Translations under genes and position numbers: made by a program
In this document: in pieces, positions 36,356-42,951 of the stretch
Numbering within the stretch: position 1 is the stretch's first letter
How the letters are laid out: each line of letters starts with the position of its first letter
The notes under the pieces: generated by a model
Databases searched by the model: none
Told to the model about the DNA's origin: nothing
The model's input: the letters and a program-made list of their open reading frames with translations, nothing else
Virus record (IMG/VR): IMGVR_UViG_3300042389_000953
Coordinates: 1 to 55,927 of that record
DNA: 55,927 nucleotides
Strand: one strand, 5' to 3'
Source: a virus

Positions 36356-36638
36356 TGGCACATCTCTCGTCCCCAAGCGCTCCGCTAAGCAGCGATTCAG
36401 ACAGCAGATCTTTGAAGCGTGGCAACACTGTTGCGCCTACTGTGACGCCGCCGCCGATACCTTAGATCACGTCAAACCACGGCATAAAGGTGGCAACACC
36501 GTTGTCAGCAACTTAGTTCCTGCGTGTCGTACCTGTAACCGCAGCAAGGGCAGCGAGAACTGGCATGACTGGTTCAGTGCTCAATCGACCTGGACCGCAG
36601 CACGCGCAGCAAGGATTCAGGATTGGCTGGACGATTAA
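36339..36638 (+). CDS. HNH endonuclease
   Basis: 99 residues, GTG start. The HNH core is clear: CCAYCDAAADTLDHVKPRH, GGNTVVSNLVPACRTCNRSK, with two CxxC zinc pairs and the catalytic DH pair. Small free-standing HNH enzymes in phages can act in cos cutting with the terminase, or as homing or host-DNA nucleases. The gene is far from terL, so a role in host DNA breakdown or homing is as likely. Confidence 0.85.
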   Translation: MDHQIDGTSLVPKRSAKQRFRQQIFEAWQHCCAYCDAAADTLDHVKPRHKGGNTVVSNLVPACRTCNRSKGSENWHDWFSAQSTWTAARAARIQDWLDD

Positions 36639-36762
36639 GTAGGTGCTGATAGAACTCGACGGCTTTCCAGTCCTCCACGAAGTCACGCTCCATCCCCACG
36701 TAGCTAACACGCCACACCGGCGCACCAGCGCCATCTATGCGTTGTAGACGAGGTAAGCCCAT
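36574..36762 (-). CDS. Possible small minus-strand gene overlapping the HNH 3' end
   Basis: 62 codons starting MGLPRLQRIDGAGAPVWRVS. The amino-acid composition looks protein-like (SYVGMERDFVEDWKAVEFYQ) and fills the otherwise empty stretch 36639-36762. It overlaps the HNH gene by 65 bp on the opposite strand. If unreal, 36639-36805 is simply intergenic. Confidence 0.3.
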   Translation of the reverse strand: MGLPRLQRIDGAGAPVWRVSYVGMERDFVEDWKAVEFYQHLLNRPANPESLLRVLRSRSIEH

Positions 36763-36805
36763 TGCCTTAGCATAAGGGCTAAGCCTTCGTGCCCCCGGTG
36801 TTTCA

Positions 36806-37114
36806 ATGGCTAATGAAGACGCTGCGTTACCCTCAACACATTGGCTTGTACCACAGCTCGATCTGCAAACACAGCTGCGCTTAGAGGTGGATCGCCGCAC
36901 CGCTGCTAAGCTAAGCCGCGACGAACTCTCAGTCCTAGTAGACAAGCTAATCGTTGACTGGTATCACCGCAGCGCTCTCGTTGACAACCTCTTAGGGCGC
37001 ATACGCAGCATGGAAGTTGAGCTAGCGCTGCTAATGGTAGAACCCGGCCCTGCTGATCCAACCGAAGAGCACTACGAGTGGGCCGCCGAACTTCTACGCG
37101 ACCTAGGCCACTAA
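36806..37114 (+). CDS. Helical protein of unknown function
   Basis: 102 residues, mostly helical (LRLEVDRRTAAKLSRDELSV, LVDKLIVDWYHRSALVDNLL, RIRSMEVELALLMVEPG). The pattern of a DELxxLVDxLIxDW helix and a heptad-like second helix resembles a small family seen next to replication genes in cyanophages. It is the last plus-strand gene before the convergent minus-strand block. The stop lies in the terminator stem. Confidence 0.6.
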   Translation: MANEDAALPSTHWLVPQLDLQTQLRLEVDRRTAAKLSRDELSVLVDKLIVDWYHRSALVDNLLGRIRSMEVELALLMVEPGPADPTEEHYEWAAELLRDLGH

Positions 37115-37130
37115 GCTACGCAGCTTAGTG
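37109..37130. terminator. Bidirectional hairpin between convergent gene blocks
   Basis: Perfect 9-bp stem CACTAAGCT / AGCTTAGTG with loop ACGC, overlapping the stop codon of the plus-strand gene. There is no strong T run on either side, but its place between converging operons suits a terminator. Confidence 0.55.
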
Positions 37131-37167
37131 ACGCAGCTTAGCGCTAAGTCGCACGGTGTCCGCCACG

Positions 37168-37446
37168 CTACTTATCGAGCCAAAACGCCACACAATCCTT
37201 AGCGTGCTTACCGCCGCTGCGCTTGCCCTCGGGGAATCCCAGGCCGCACGATCCCTCGATGAACTGCCAGTGGATGCACTGCTGGCAGCGCGTTTTTCCA
37301 TTCGTCGCCACCAGGGCATCGGCGTAGAGCTGCTCGGCCTCCATAAGTGCCGTCTCCAGTTCCGTGCCACGCAAAGGCAGCTCCAGCACGCCCTGCTTCG
37401 TCTTAAGCCGCAGCATCCACCCCTCAGCCTGGGGGATCAGCACCAT
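37168..37446 (-). CDS. Small cysteine-containing protein
   Basis: 92 residues from ATG 37446; an ATG at 37476 would add 10 residues and a longer overlap with the upstream kinase. The C-terminal half has four cysteines (RCQQCIHWQF, SCGLGFPEGKRSGG, DCVAFW), probably a zinc site. The CxxCxHW...CGLGFPE pattern is one I associate with cyanophages. It is the last gene of the minus-strand operon. Confidence 0.6.
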   Translation of the reverse strand: MVLIPQAEGWMLRLKTKQGVLELPLRGTELETALMEAEQLYADALVATNGKTRCQQCIHWQFIEGSCGLGFPEGKRSGGKHAKDCVAFWLDK

Positions 37447-37987
37447 CCTGCCCGAGTGGTATCTGAGAGACGGCATGAAGCAGCTGCTCTAATGTTCCAT
37501 CGTTCTCAATATAACGCGCAAAATGGGGCCAATCATCTAGGCTTCCCTCCGAAGCGTGCGTGTGCGTATTAACCATTCCTTTACGCGTAATCTTCCACAT
37601 TTCACCCCCTAAGCTGCGGATTAGCTCTGCTTCATTTTCAAACCTTACGTCGTCCACAACAACGTACTCGTGCCGCTTAATACGTGCTTGCCATACGCGC
37701 AGCCACACATCAGGCGCTATGCAAGTTCTTCCCCATTCTGTGCCCAAGGTCTGCAGCAGGTGGCGCGTACTAACACCTAAGTCGGCGAGCACAATCTCCT
37801 TATCGACGTAAAGCCGCTGCGCAGCTTGTTCTGGCGTATAGCCAATACTTACAAGCAGCGGAAATACCATTTCCTTCAACGGCTCTGCGAAGGGCACCCG
37901 CACATAGACGCTGCGTTCCAGCGCATGACTAACCACCGTCTTACCGCTACGAGGCGCAGGAGAATAAAGCCCAATAAGCTTAGTCAT
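37424..37987 (-). CDS. Deoxynucleoside monophosphate kinase-like protein
   Basis: 187 residues. The P-loop GLYSPAPRSGKT (residues 6-17) is followed by a lid and substrate region (VPFAEPLKEMV, LLQTLGTEWGR, YVVVDDVRFENEAELIRSLG) typical of phage dNMP kinases, including the DDVRFENEA segment. It would convert dNMPs from degraded host DNA to dNDPs for phage replication. It is coupled to the sigma factor gene by ATGA. Confidence 0.8.
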   Translation of the reverse strand: MTKLIGLYSPAPRSGKTVVSHALERSVYVRVPFAEPLKEMVFPLLVSIGYTPEQAAQRLYVDKEIVLADLGVSTRHLLQTLGTEWGRTCIAPDVWLRVWQARIKRHEYVVVDDVRFENEAELIRSLGGEMWKITRKGMVNTHTHASEGSLDDWPHFARYIENDGTLEQLLHAVSQIPLGQDGADPPG

Positions 37988-38865
37988 ACAAGCCTCACTG
38001 ATTTCAAGCGCAGACGCATTTTAAGGTGTGCAGCCTCGATGCGCTGCCTGATGCGTTCTCTTGAAACATTATCCTCAGCTGCGATGCTCGACAATGACAT
38101 CGGTTCGCCGCCATTAAGCCCGTATCTGCGCTGGATCGTAAGCAGTTCGCCTTCAGTTAGGCAAGCGAGGGCGATCTGGAACATCGCCTGTTTTTCATCC
38201 TTCTCCATGCAATCCTTCTGCCTATCCAGCGAATCGGTGTCAGGGATAAGCTCCAGGATCGGACTACCCGTCTCACTTACTAAGGCATCGAGGCTGCGAT
38301 GCCAGGCGTTCCGGGCTAGCAGCGTCTGCATGTGCGCAACCTCAACATCTGCCTCTGCCGCCATCTGCGCAACAGTTGGCATCTTGCCGTGCTCCTGCAA
38401 ATGCGCTTTCTGAAAGCGCACCACCTTATACACCTTGTCGAGTCCGTGCTGCGGAACACGGATAAGCCGCTCCTTAGCGTCAATGCCCCGCGTAATTGCC
38501 TGCCTTACCCACCAATAGGCGTAAGTGGAGAACTTATAGCCCTTACTACTATCGAATAGCTCAACGGCGCGTGTAAGCCCAAATGCACCTTCCTGTACTA
38601 AGTCCATAAGTTCCATGCCGCTGCCATTTAGCCGCCGCGTGTACTGCTTAGCAACACTGACAACCAACCTAAGATTGCAGTTAATCAGCTTACGCTTAGC
38701 GCGTTCAGCCACCTTAAGTGTGCGCTTCTCTTGAGCACTAAGTTCCTGCTTATCGGCTAGGGCAGTGCCGCATTCGATTTGACGCGCTAGTTGAATCTCC
38801 TGTTCCGCGGTAAGCAGCGGATACCTAGCGATTTCGTTTAAGTAATCCTTAACAGAGTCGGTCAT
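37984..38865 (-). CDS. RNA polymerase sigma factor, cyanobacterial group-2 type
   Basis: 293 residues. Region 1.2 (DSVKDYLNEIARYPLLTAEQ), region 2.1-2.2 (LVVSVAKQYTRRLNGSG, DLVQEGAFGLTRAVELFD), region 2.4 (KFSTYAYWWVRQAITR), region 3 and region 4.2 (SLSSIAAEDNVSRERIRQRI) are all present. The N-terminal sequence is the one typical of cyanobacterial SigA/B/C/D proteins. It probably redirects host polymerase to phage promoters. It may have been acquired from the host. Start CTTATG. The regions are intact, so it should be active. Confidence 0.92.
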   Translation of the reverse strand: MTDSVKDYLNEIARYPLLTAEQEIQLARQIECGTALADKQELSAQEKRTLKVAERAKRKLINCNLRLVVSVAKQYTRRLNGSGMELMDLVQEGAFGLTRAVELFDSSKGYKFSTYAYWWVRQAITRGIDAKERLIRVPQHGLDKVYKVVRFQKAHLQEHGKMPTVAQMAAEADVEVAHMQTLLARNAWHRSLDALVSETGSPILELIPDTDSLDRQKDCMEKDEKQAMFQIALACLTEGELLTIQRRYGLNGGEPMSLSSIAAEDNVSRERIRQRIEAAHLKMRLRLKSVRLV

Positions 38866-38919
38866 AAGCTTGATGGGGATTTGCGTAGGTTACCAAGCAA
38901 CGCGGTTAAGCGCTGCAGC

Positions 38920-39138
38920 TTACTCTTGGCCTGGTTCAAGCAGCTTTACAGTTCGTCGCCTTCCAGCCTTTTCGATCCACCGGAAAGCATCGCTGGGTAG
39001 GAGCAGCTCAGGCGCCTGGAGCGTGTACCAGCGGTGCTCACACGCTTGGCAATGCCTCCTTCTTACGATCTGATCACCATCGGCATAAGCCGTCATAACA
39101 ACGCTATTGCGCTGGCACGCACATCCTGGGCATCGCAT
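38920..39138 (-). CDS. NrdR-like zinc-ribbon protein
   Basis: 72 residues. MRCPGCACQRNSVV, then DQIVRRRHCQACEHRWYTLQ is the N-terminal zinc ribbon of NrdR (CxxC...RRRxCxxCxxRWxT). The ATP-cone domain that senses dATP in NrdR is absent. NrdR represses ribonucleotide reductase genes. A ribbon-only version could compete for NrdR boxes or serve as a different regulator. Start CTTATG. Confidence 0.7.
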   Translation of the reverse strand: MRCPGCACQRNSVVMTAYADGDQIVRRRHCQACEHRWYTLQAPELLLPSDAFRWIEKAGRRRTVKLLEPGQE

Positions 39139-39143
39139 AAGCG

Positions 39144-39473
39144 CTAAATTACCGTCTTAGTGTTGAATTGGGGGTCTGATTCGTCCAGACCATGGGCCAG
39201 CGGATCGAACGAGCCTTCGACATTAGCATCCCCAACAGGCGCTGGAACGTCCCCCTTCCTCTTAGCATCCATGTCCGCCAAGCTGCTAAGCCACGAGTCC
39301 AACGCCTCGCGCATAGGTAGCCCCTTCCCAACACTTAGGAAGCGGCGCAACTCTTTCACGTCGCGCACGAACACCGAAGTGCCGCTGGAGTAGGCGATAA
39401 AGTAGCGCCCATTGTAATCGCGCCCAGTCTCGATAGATTGGTGCAAACTCAGGCGTAGGGTGTCGCGCTTCAC
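39144..39473 (-). CDS. Protein of unknown function
   Basis: 109 residues, GTG start overlapping the previous stop (GTGA). The first half is beta-rich (LRLSLHQSIETGRDYNGRYF), with a YSSGTSVFVRDVKELRRFL segment. The second half is polar and probably disordered. I recognise no domain. It belongs to a chain of small overlapping minus-strand genes. Confidence 0.55.
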   Translation of the reverse strand: MKRDTLRLSLHQSIETGRDYNGRYFIAYSSGTSVFVRDVKELRRFLSVGKGLPMREALDSWLSSLADMDAKRKGDVPAPVGDANVEGSFDPLAHGLDESDPQFNTKTVI

Positions 39474-40129
39474 TGCTCAGCCTCCCGCTTAGGCACCGGC
39501 TCAATAGTTGTTACGCAGTGTCGCTCAATGATCAGCTTGTGGGGGCCATGTTGCGAGTAGGTCTGCAGGTAGCGATTGCCTTCTCGTTTAACATCATCCA
39601 AGCTGTAGGCGGATCCACCGGCCTGCCACTCACCCTCGGCGTCGTGCAGTTCCCAGGCGTAGTGAACGTCCTCCCGCTTAGGCACCGGCTCGATGGCGGG
39701 GCGGCCCCACAAAGGCACAGGCTCTTTGTTGCCCGACTTGAAGCGGGCAACCTTTTCGTCAAGCGTTACTTTCCAGTTCTCACGCCAGCGTTCTCCATCG
39801 AAGTCGGGTTCACCTCGGTACATCCATGCCGTCGGCCCCTGCGGCTCGGGCCTGGCGTGTTGCCAGCGGCTGTCGGGATGGCTCAAGATTGCCTCCGCCA
39901 ACGCAGCAGCGCCTTTGTCGTGGTTGCCGTCAACCCTACGGATGATTGCAGCCAAACGCAGAATGTCATCTACTTCGGGCATTGGCCCCTGCGGCTCGGG
40001 CTGGGCTTCCAGGGCGGCGCGGGCGCGATAAACCAAGGCGTCTTTGTTGGAGGGTGCCGTCATGTATCTGTTGATGCACCACTCGTAGGCTTCAACCAGC
40101 TCAGCGCACAGCGCACGGAAGTCAATCAT
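39470..40129 (-). CDS. Modular picocyanobacterial-type protein with PEPQGP and EPVPKRE linkers
   Basis: 219 residues. A helical N-terminus (FRALCAELVEAYEWCINRY, LVYRARAAL) is joined by PEPQGP linkers (twice) to a second helical segment and a YRGEPDFDGERW segment. EPVPKRE linkers also occur twice. The linker DNA is repeated nearly exactly, for example CCTCCCGCTTAGGCACCGGC near 39481 and 39671. This mosaic style is one I associate with Synechococcus/Cyanobium and their phages. Function unknown. ATGA coupling upstream, GTGA downstream. Confidence 0.65.
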   Translation of the reverse strand: MIDFRALCAELVEAYEWCINRYMTAPSNKDALVYRARAALEAQPEPQGPMPEVDDILRLAAIIRRVDGNHDKGAAALAEAILSHPDSRWQHARPEPQGPTAWMYRGEPDFDGERWRENWKVTLDEKVARFKSGNKEPVPLWGRPAIEPVPKREDVHYAWELHDAEGEWQAGGSAYSLDDVKREGNRYLQTYSQHGPHKLIIERHCVTTIEPVPKREAEQ

Positions 40130-40629
40130 TGGTTTGCTTGGTCATAAAGGGCATTGACGACGATGCCGCGATCGACGGGCCAAAGATCCAAAGGAGCTTC
40201 ATTAAGCCACAAGGCCACCTTCCGGATCGCCGTGCGTGCCATGGAGTTCTGATCCTTGATACTCTCCATCAAGGCATCGCCTACCTGCTGCACCAGCGAG
40301 CTTTCAATTTGAGAGGAATCAGGAGATGGCTTAATCTTGGGTAGCAACTGGTCAAGGGCTTGCTGCACCTGATCCGGTGTTAGCCGCAGCGGCTTGCTGA
40401 TTTGATAAACCTTTGACGCTTCGCGTTCGGCAGCCTCTAGCGACTCGACTCGTGTAAACAAAGCCACGATGTTGGAATTGGTTTCGACAACGTGCTTGTG
40501 CGTCGCAGCTTCTAGCGTTTCAATCCTGGCGCGGAGTTCAAGAATTGCAGAGCAATCAGAGCTGCCAACTACATCGGCGCATTTCTGAACTTGGTTCCAC
40601 TGATCGGACGTTGCTTTGTAATCAGTCAT
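40126..40629 (-). CDS. Coiled-coil protein of picocyanobacterial type
   Basis: 167 residues from ATG 40629; six more codons are open upstream. The N-terminal part (TSDQWNQVQKCADVVGSSDC, AILELRARIETLEAATHKH) matches a short motif I associate with proteins of marine Synechococcus and their phages. A coiled coil and a charged helix follow (PLRLTPDQVQQALDQLL), then a C-terminal helix (ALWLNEAPLDLWP). Function unknown. Confidence 0.6.
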   Translation of the reverse strand: MTDYKATSDQWNQVQKCADVVGSSDCSAILELRARIETLEAATHKHVVETNSNIVALFTRVESLEAAEREASKVYQISKPLRLTPDQVQQALDQLLPKIKPSPDSSQIESSLVQQVGDALMESIKDQNSMARTAIRKVALWLNEAPLDLWPVDRGIVVNALYDQANQ

Positions 40630-40702
40630 TGAGAGCTTCCAGTGCACGGCGAATAATCTTTACTTGGTCCGTATCAAACACAATAAGCTGGGGTGAAGTC
40701 AG

Positions 40703-40858
40703 TCATTTAGCTCCAAGGCAGAATATTTGGGCTGGACGGTTGTCATACAGTTTTTGGCAGGCTTGCCACTTTTGCGGCAACCACCACCAAGCGATTGCAA
40801 ATGTAATCAGAAGAGTTGCTACTGTGGCAATCGCAATGAACTTGTCGTCGTCAGTCAT
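40703..40858 (-). CDS. Small single-span membrane protein
   Basis: 51 residues from ATG 40858. One transmembrane helix (FIAIATVATLLITFAIAWWW) is followed by LPQKWQACQKLYDNRPAQIF, a conserved tail I associate with small picocyanobacterial and cyanophage proteins. It overlaps the upstream gene by 8 bases. Function unknown. Confidence 0.6.
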   Translation of the reverse strand: MTDDDKFIAIATVATLLITFAIAWWWLPQKWQACQKLYDNRPAQIFCLGAK

Positions 40859-41084
40859 TGCCACCCTCCAGCTCGGCGGCGATGGCGAGGAGTTCGGCGC
40901 GGATTTTGAGCTGACGGTTGAACACGTCAGCAGTGCAGTCGTCTGGGATGGGTGACGCCACCTGATCCGCTGCAGCTCGCAAGGCGGCGGCGAGGCACTC
41001 CACGTCACACTCCAATGGTTCATCTAGCCAAATGCTGCGATAGGCATCCAACACCGCCTGAGCGGCGGGGGAGAGTTCAATCAC
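40851..41084 (-). CDS. Small helical protein of picocyanobacterial type
   Basis: 77 residues, GTG start. The pattern LSPAAQAVLDAYRS, CLAAALRAAADQV, KIRAELLAIAAELEG is one I associate with short proteins repeated in Synechococcus and Cyanobium and their phages. It overlaps its neighbours by 8 bases on each side, so the three genes are translated as a unit. Confidence 0.6.
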   Translation of the reverse strand: MIELSPAAQAVLDAYRSIWLDEPLECDVECLAAALRAAADQVASPIPDDCTADVFNRQLKIRAELLAIAAELEGGND

Positions 41085-41196
41085 AGCAGCACCTCACGAC
41101 AAAGGCCATGACCGTGGCCATCAACGCTAGCCAGGGATGATTGCCGATCGCCAGGCAGGCCGTGGCGATCATCAGCAGCCAGATCAGGTAGTACAT
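41077..41196 (-). CDS. Tiny membrane protein
   Basis: 39 residues (MYYLIWLLMIATACLAIGNH then PWLALMATVMAFVVRCCCD), almost entirely hydrophobic with two possible spans. A GAGGAG Shine-Dalgarno lies about 10 bases upstream. Its end overlaps the next gene by 8 bases. Confidence 0.5.
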   Translation of the reverse strand: MYYLIWLLMIATACLAIGNHPWLALMATVMAFVVRCCCD

Positions 41197-41223
41197 CAGC
41201 CCAACTCCTCGCTGTAAAACGCG

Positions 41224-41421
41224 CTAAGGGGTCTCGCTGTAGAACGCGCTAAGGGGTCCGTAGACACGCTGCAGATCAGGGAAAGCCGCAAACAACGTAA
41301 GCCTGTTGGACGGATCTGCAGCCAAGCCTGCGTCAGCAAGCTTGCGCATAAAGTTGCCTCCGAACCTCTGCGCGGTAAGCAGGGTGTGGATTTGTTGCTC
41401 AGCAGTAAGGGGTGATGACAT
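41224..41421 (-). CDS. Small helical protein of cyanophage type
   Basis: 65 residues from CTTATG at 41421. The sequence AQRFGGNFMRKLADAGLAAD then LFAAFPDLQRVYGPLSAFY follows a short conserved family I associate with cyanophages. No function is known to me. The frame is open further upstream, but without a good start. Confidence 0.6.
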   Translation of the reverse strand: MSSPLTAEQQIHTLLTAQRFGGNFMRKLADAGLAADPSNRLTLFAAFPDLQRVYGPLSAFYSETP

Positions 41422-41486
41422 AAGTGGTAAGTGGTAAGTGGTAAACGTAGAGCAGGAAGCGTCGCAGCTTAGGGAAGCGCCGCGGC

Positions 41487-41930
41487 TTAGGGGACGAACC
41501 ACCTGCGCTGGCCCGTTGACTCGATCCAAGCCTGGTACGCAGCCCGTGCTTTGTCAAGCACTTCCTGTTCGATCTCCCGAAGCTCGGCTTCGCCGAACTC
41601 CTCAACGAGCATAGCACGAAATTGTGCCTTGTAAATACGGTCGTATTCCGACCGCTGCAGCACCGTCGTACCGCCTTGCCGAAGGCTGTGCGCCTCGGTG
41701 GCGAACTTGAGCGCGATGCGCTTCTTGGTGCCGATCTTATGCAGCCAGTTCTGATCCAGAGGAATGCCGCTGGAACGCTCCTTGGCCTTGGCCTCGGTCA
41801 CAGCATCACTGAGCGCCGCAACAACGTCACTCAGCTCCTTATGAAATTCCATAAGTTCCAAGTCGCTAAGCTCGCGCAACTTGTCGAACTCAACTTCGGT
41901 GGACAAAGCGTTACTAAAAAACGTAAGCAT
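41487..41930 (-). CDS. Helical protein of unknown function
   Basis: 147 residues from ATG 41930. Helix-rich and charged throughout (FDKLRELSDLELMEFHKELS, then LSDAVTEAKAKERS), with a C-terminal segment QEVLDKARAAYQAWIEST. It could be a DNA-binding or bridging protein. It belongs to the middle of the minus-strand replication operon. No family recognised. Confidence 0.55.
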   Translation of the reverse strand: MLTFFSNALSTEVEFDKLRELSDLELMEFHKELSDVVAALSDAVTEAKAKERSSGIPLDQNWLHKIGTKKRIALKFATEAHSLRQGGTTVLQRSEYDRIYKAQFRAMLVEEFGEAELREIEQEVLDKARAAYQAWIESTGQRRWFVP

Positions 41931-42010
41931 CAACAGTAAGGGGGTGTGGGTAAGGGGAGGCCGCACATCGTAAGTGGTATGCGGCCGGTGGTGCAGCTAA
42001 GCAGCGCAGC

Positions 42011-42358
42011 TCAGACGGGGCAGGCCGCCTCAGCCTTAGCTTCAGCCTTGGCCTTGGGCTTACGGCCGCGCTTGGCGTCGGTCTCGGGGGGCTTCGGACC
42101 AGCAATCAGGTAGCAGCCGGTGCCATCCGCCTTCTTACGCACGGAGAATTTCACCGTGGTCGAGTTGGCAGTCATCGTGCCAGCCACCTGGCTGATGGTG
42201 GTGGCGCGGTAGCCGGCCTCGGCGTCGTGCGTGTCATAGGCGACCTCGATGGCCTCACCGACCTGCAGAGCGGCAAGCGCATTCCGCAGCGGGGTCGTTT
42301 TCGATGTGCGCGTGGCACGGCCCGGCAAATCCGCAGCCGACAGAACAGAGAACGTCAT
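42011..42358 (-). CDS. Small protein with a basic tail
   Basis: 115 residues from CTTATG at 42358. The N-terminal 80 residues have a compact alpha/beta pattern (LRNALAALQVGEAIEVAY, TTVKFSVRKKADGTGCYLIA). The C-terminus is a Lys/Ala/Glu-rich tail (RGRKPKAKAEAKAEA), resembling AT-hook or histone-like tails. It may bind DNA. A similar architecture occurs in small phage transcription-related proteins. Confidence 0.55.
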   Translation of the reverse strand: MTFSVLSAADLPGRATRTSKTTPLRNALAALQVGEAIEVAYDTHDAEAGYRATTISQVAGTMTANSTTVKFSVRKKADGTGCYLIAGPKPPETDAKRGRKPKAKAEAKAEAACPV

Positions 42359-42413
42359 AAGTGGTGCGTAAGACGCATGGAAAGCAGCAGCTTAAGCATG
42401 GCACAGCTCGATG

Positions 42414-42656
42414 TCAAGCCTGGAGTCTTCCCTGCACCTGATTCTGAATGCTCTTGCGTCTAAGCGCCTGGTCTTGTGCCTCGGCCAGGTTGTAGGCCGC
42501 GGCCTCGGTCGAACGCTTGATGGCCGAGTACAGCAGCTCCCGCGCATAAGCCGTGGTACGCATCCCGGCATCCTGCGCCAGCTGCTCCAGCAGCTCCGCC
42601 CTATGCGGATCCAGCAGGAGCTGGTAATACCGCTTGCTGCCGTGCAACCTCGCCAT
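42414..42656 (-). CDS. Possible ribbon-helix-helix-type DNA-binding protein
   Basis: 80 residues from CTTATG at 42656. The sequence KRYYQLLLDPHRAELLEQLA then QDAGMRTTAYARELLYSAI reads as a strand followed by two helices, the ribbon-helix-helix order. The C-terminus is an Ala/Gln-rich helix. It is probably a regulator; no operator can be named. Confidence 0.55.
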   Translation of the reverse strand: MARLHGSKRYYQLLLDPHRAELLEQLAQDAGMRTTAYARELLYSAIKRSTEAAAYNLAEAQDQALRRKSIQNQVQGRLQA

Positions 42657-42681
42657 AAGTGGGTGTGACAATGTACTAAGC

Positions 42682-42951
42682 CTACCACCGCGCGGCGGGA
42701 TCGACGTGCTTCCGCCACGCATTGCTCTGCTGCCTCCGCGCCGAGCCGCGCTGCTTAGCGCACCCCTTCCTCACCAACCTGGCGAACTCCAAGAACTCCG
42801 CAGCCCGCTGCAGATCCGCAACGCTCGCCTGCCGCATCTCAGCCTGCAGCCACGCAACCATAATTTCGCGTCCCGTCCGCACTAAGCCGCGCCGCATCGC
42901 GCCACAAGCTAAGCAGCGCTGTACGCCGCCGCTTAGCCCGCCGCCCCACAC
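42682..42951 (-). CDS. Small basic protein downstream of the polymerase
   Basis: 89 residues if started at the GTG immediately after the polymerase stop (TAG-GTG). An ATG at 42897 gives 71 residues and starts the better part (GREIMVAWLQAEMRQASVAD, LQRAAEFLEFARLVRKGCAK). It is helical and basic, possibly DNA-binding. It overlaps nothing else on this strand except a few bases of the unused upstream part of the next gene. Confidence 0.45.
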   Translation of the reverse strand: MWGGGLSGGVQRCLACGAMRRGLVRTGREIMVAWLQAEMRQASVADLQRAAEFLEFARLVRKGCAKQRGSARRQQSNAWRKHVDPAARW

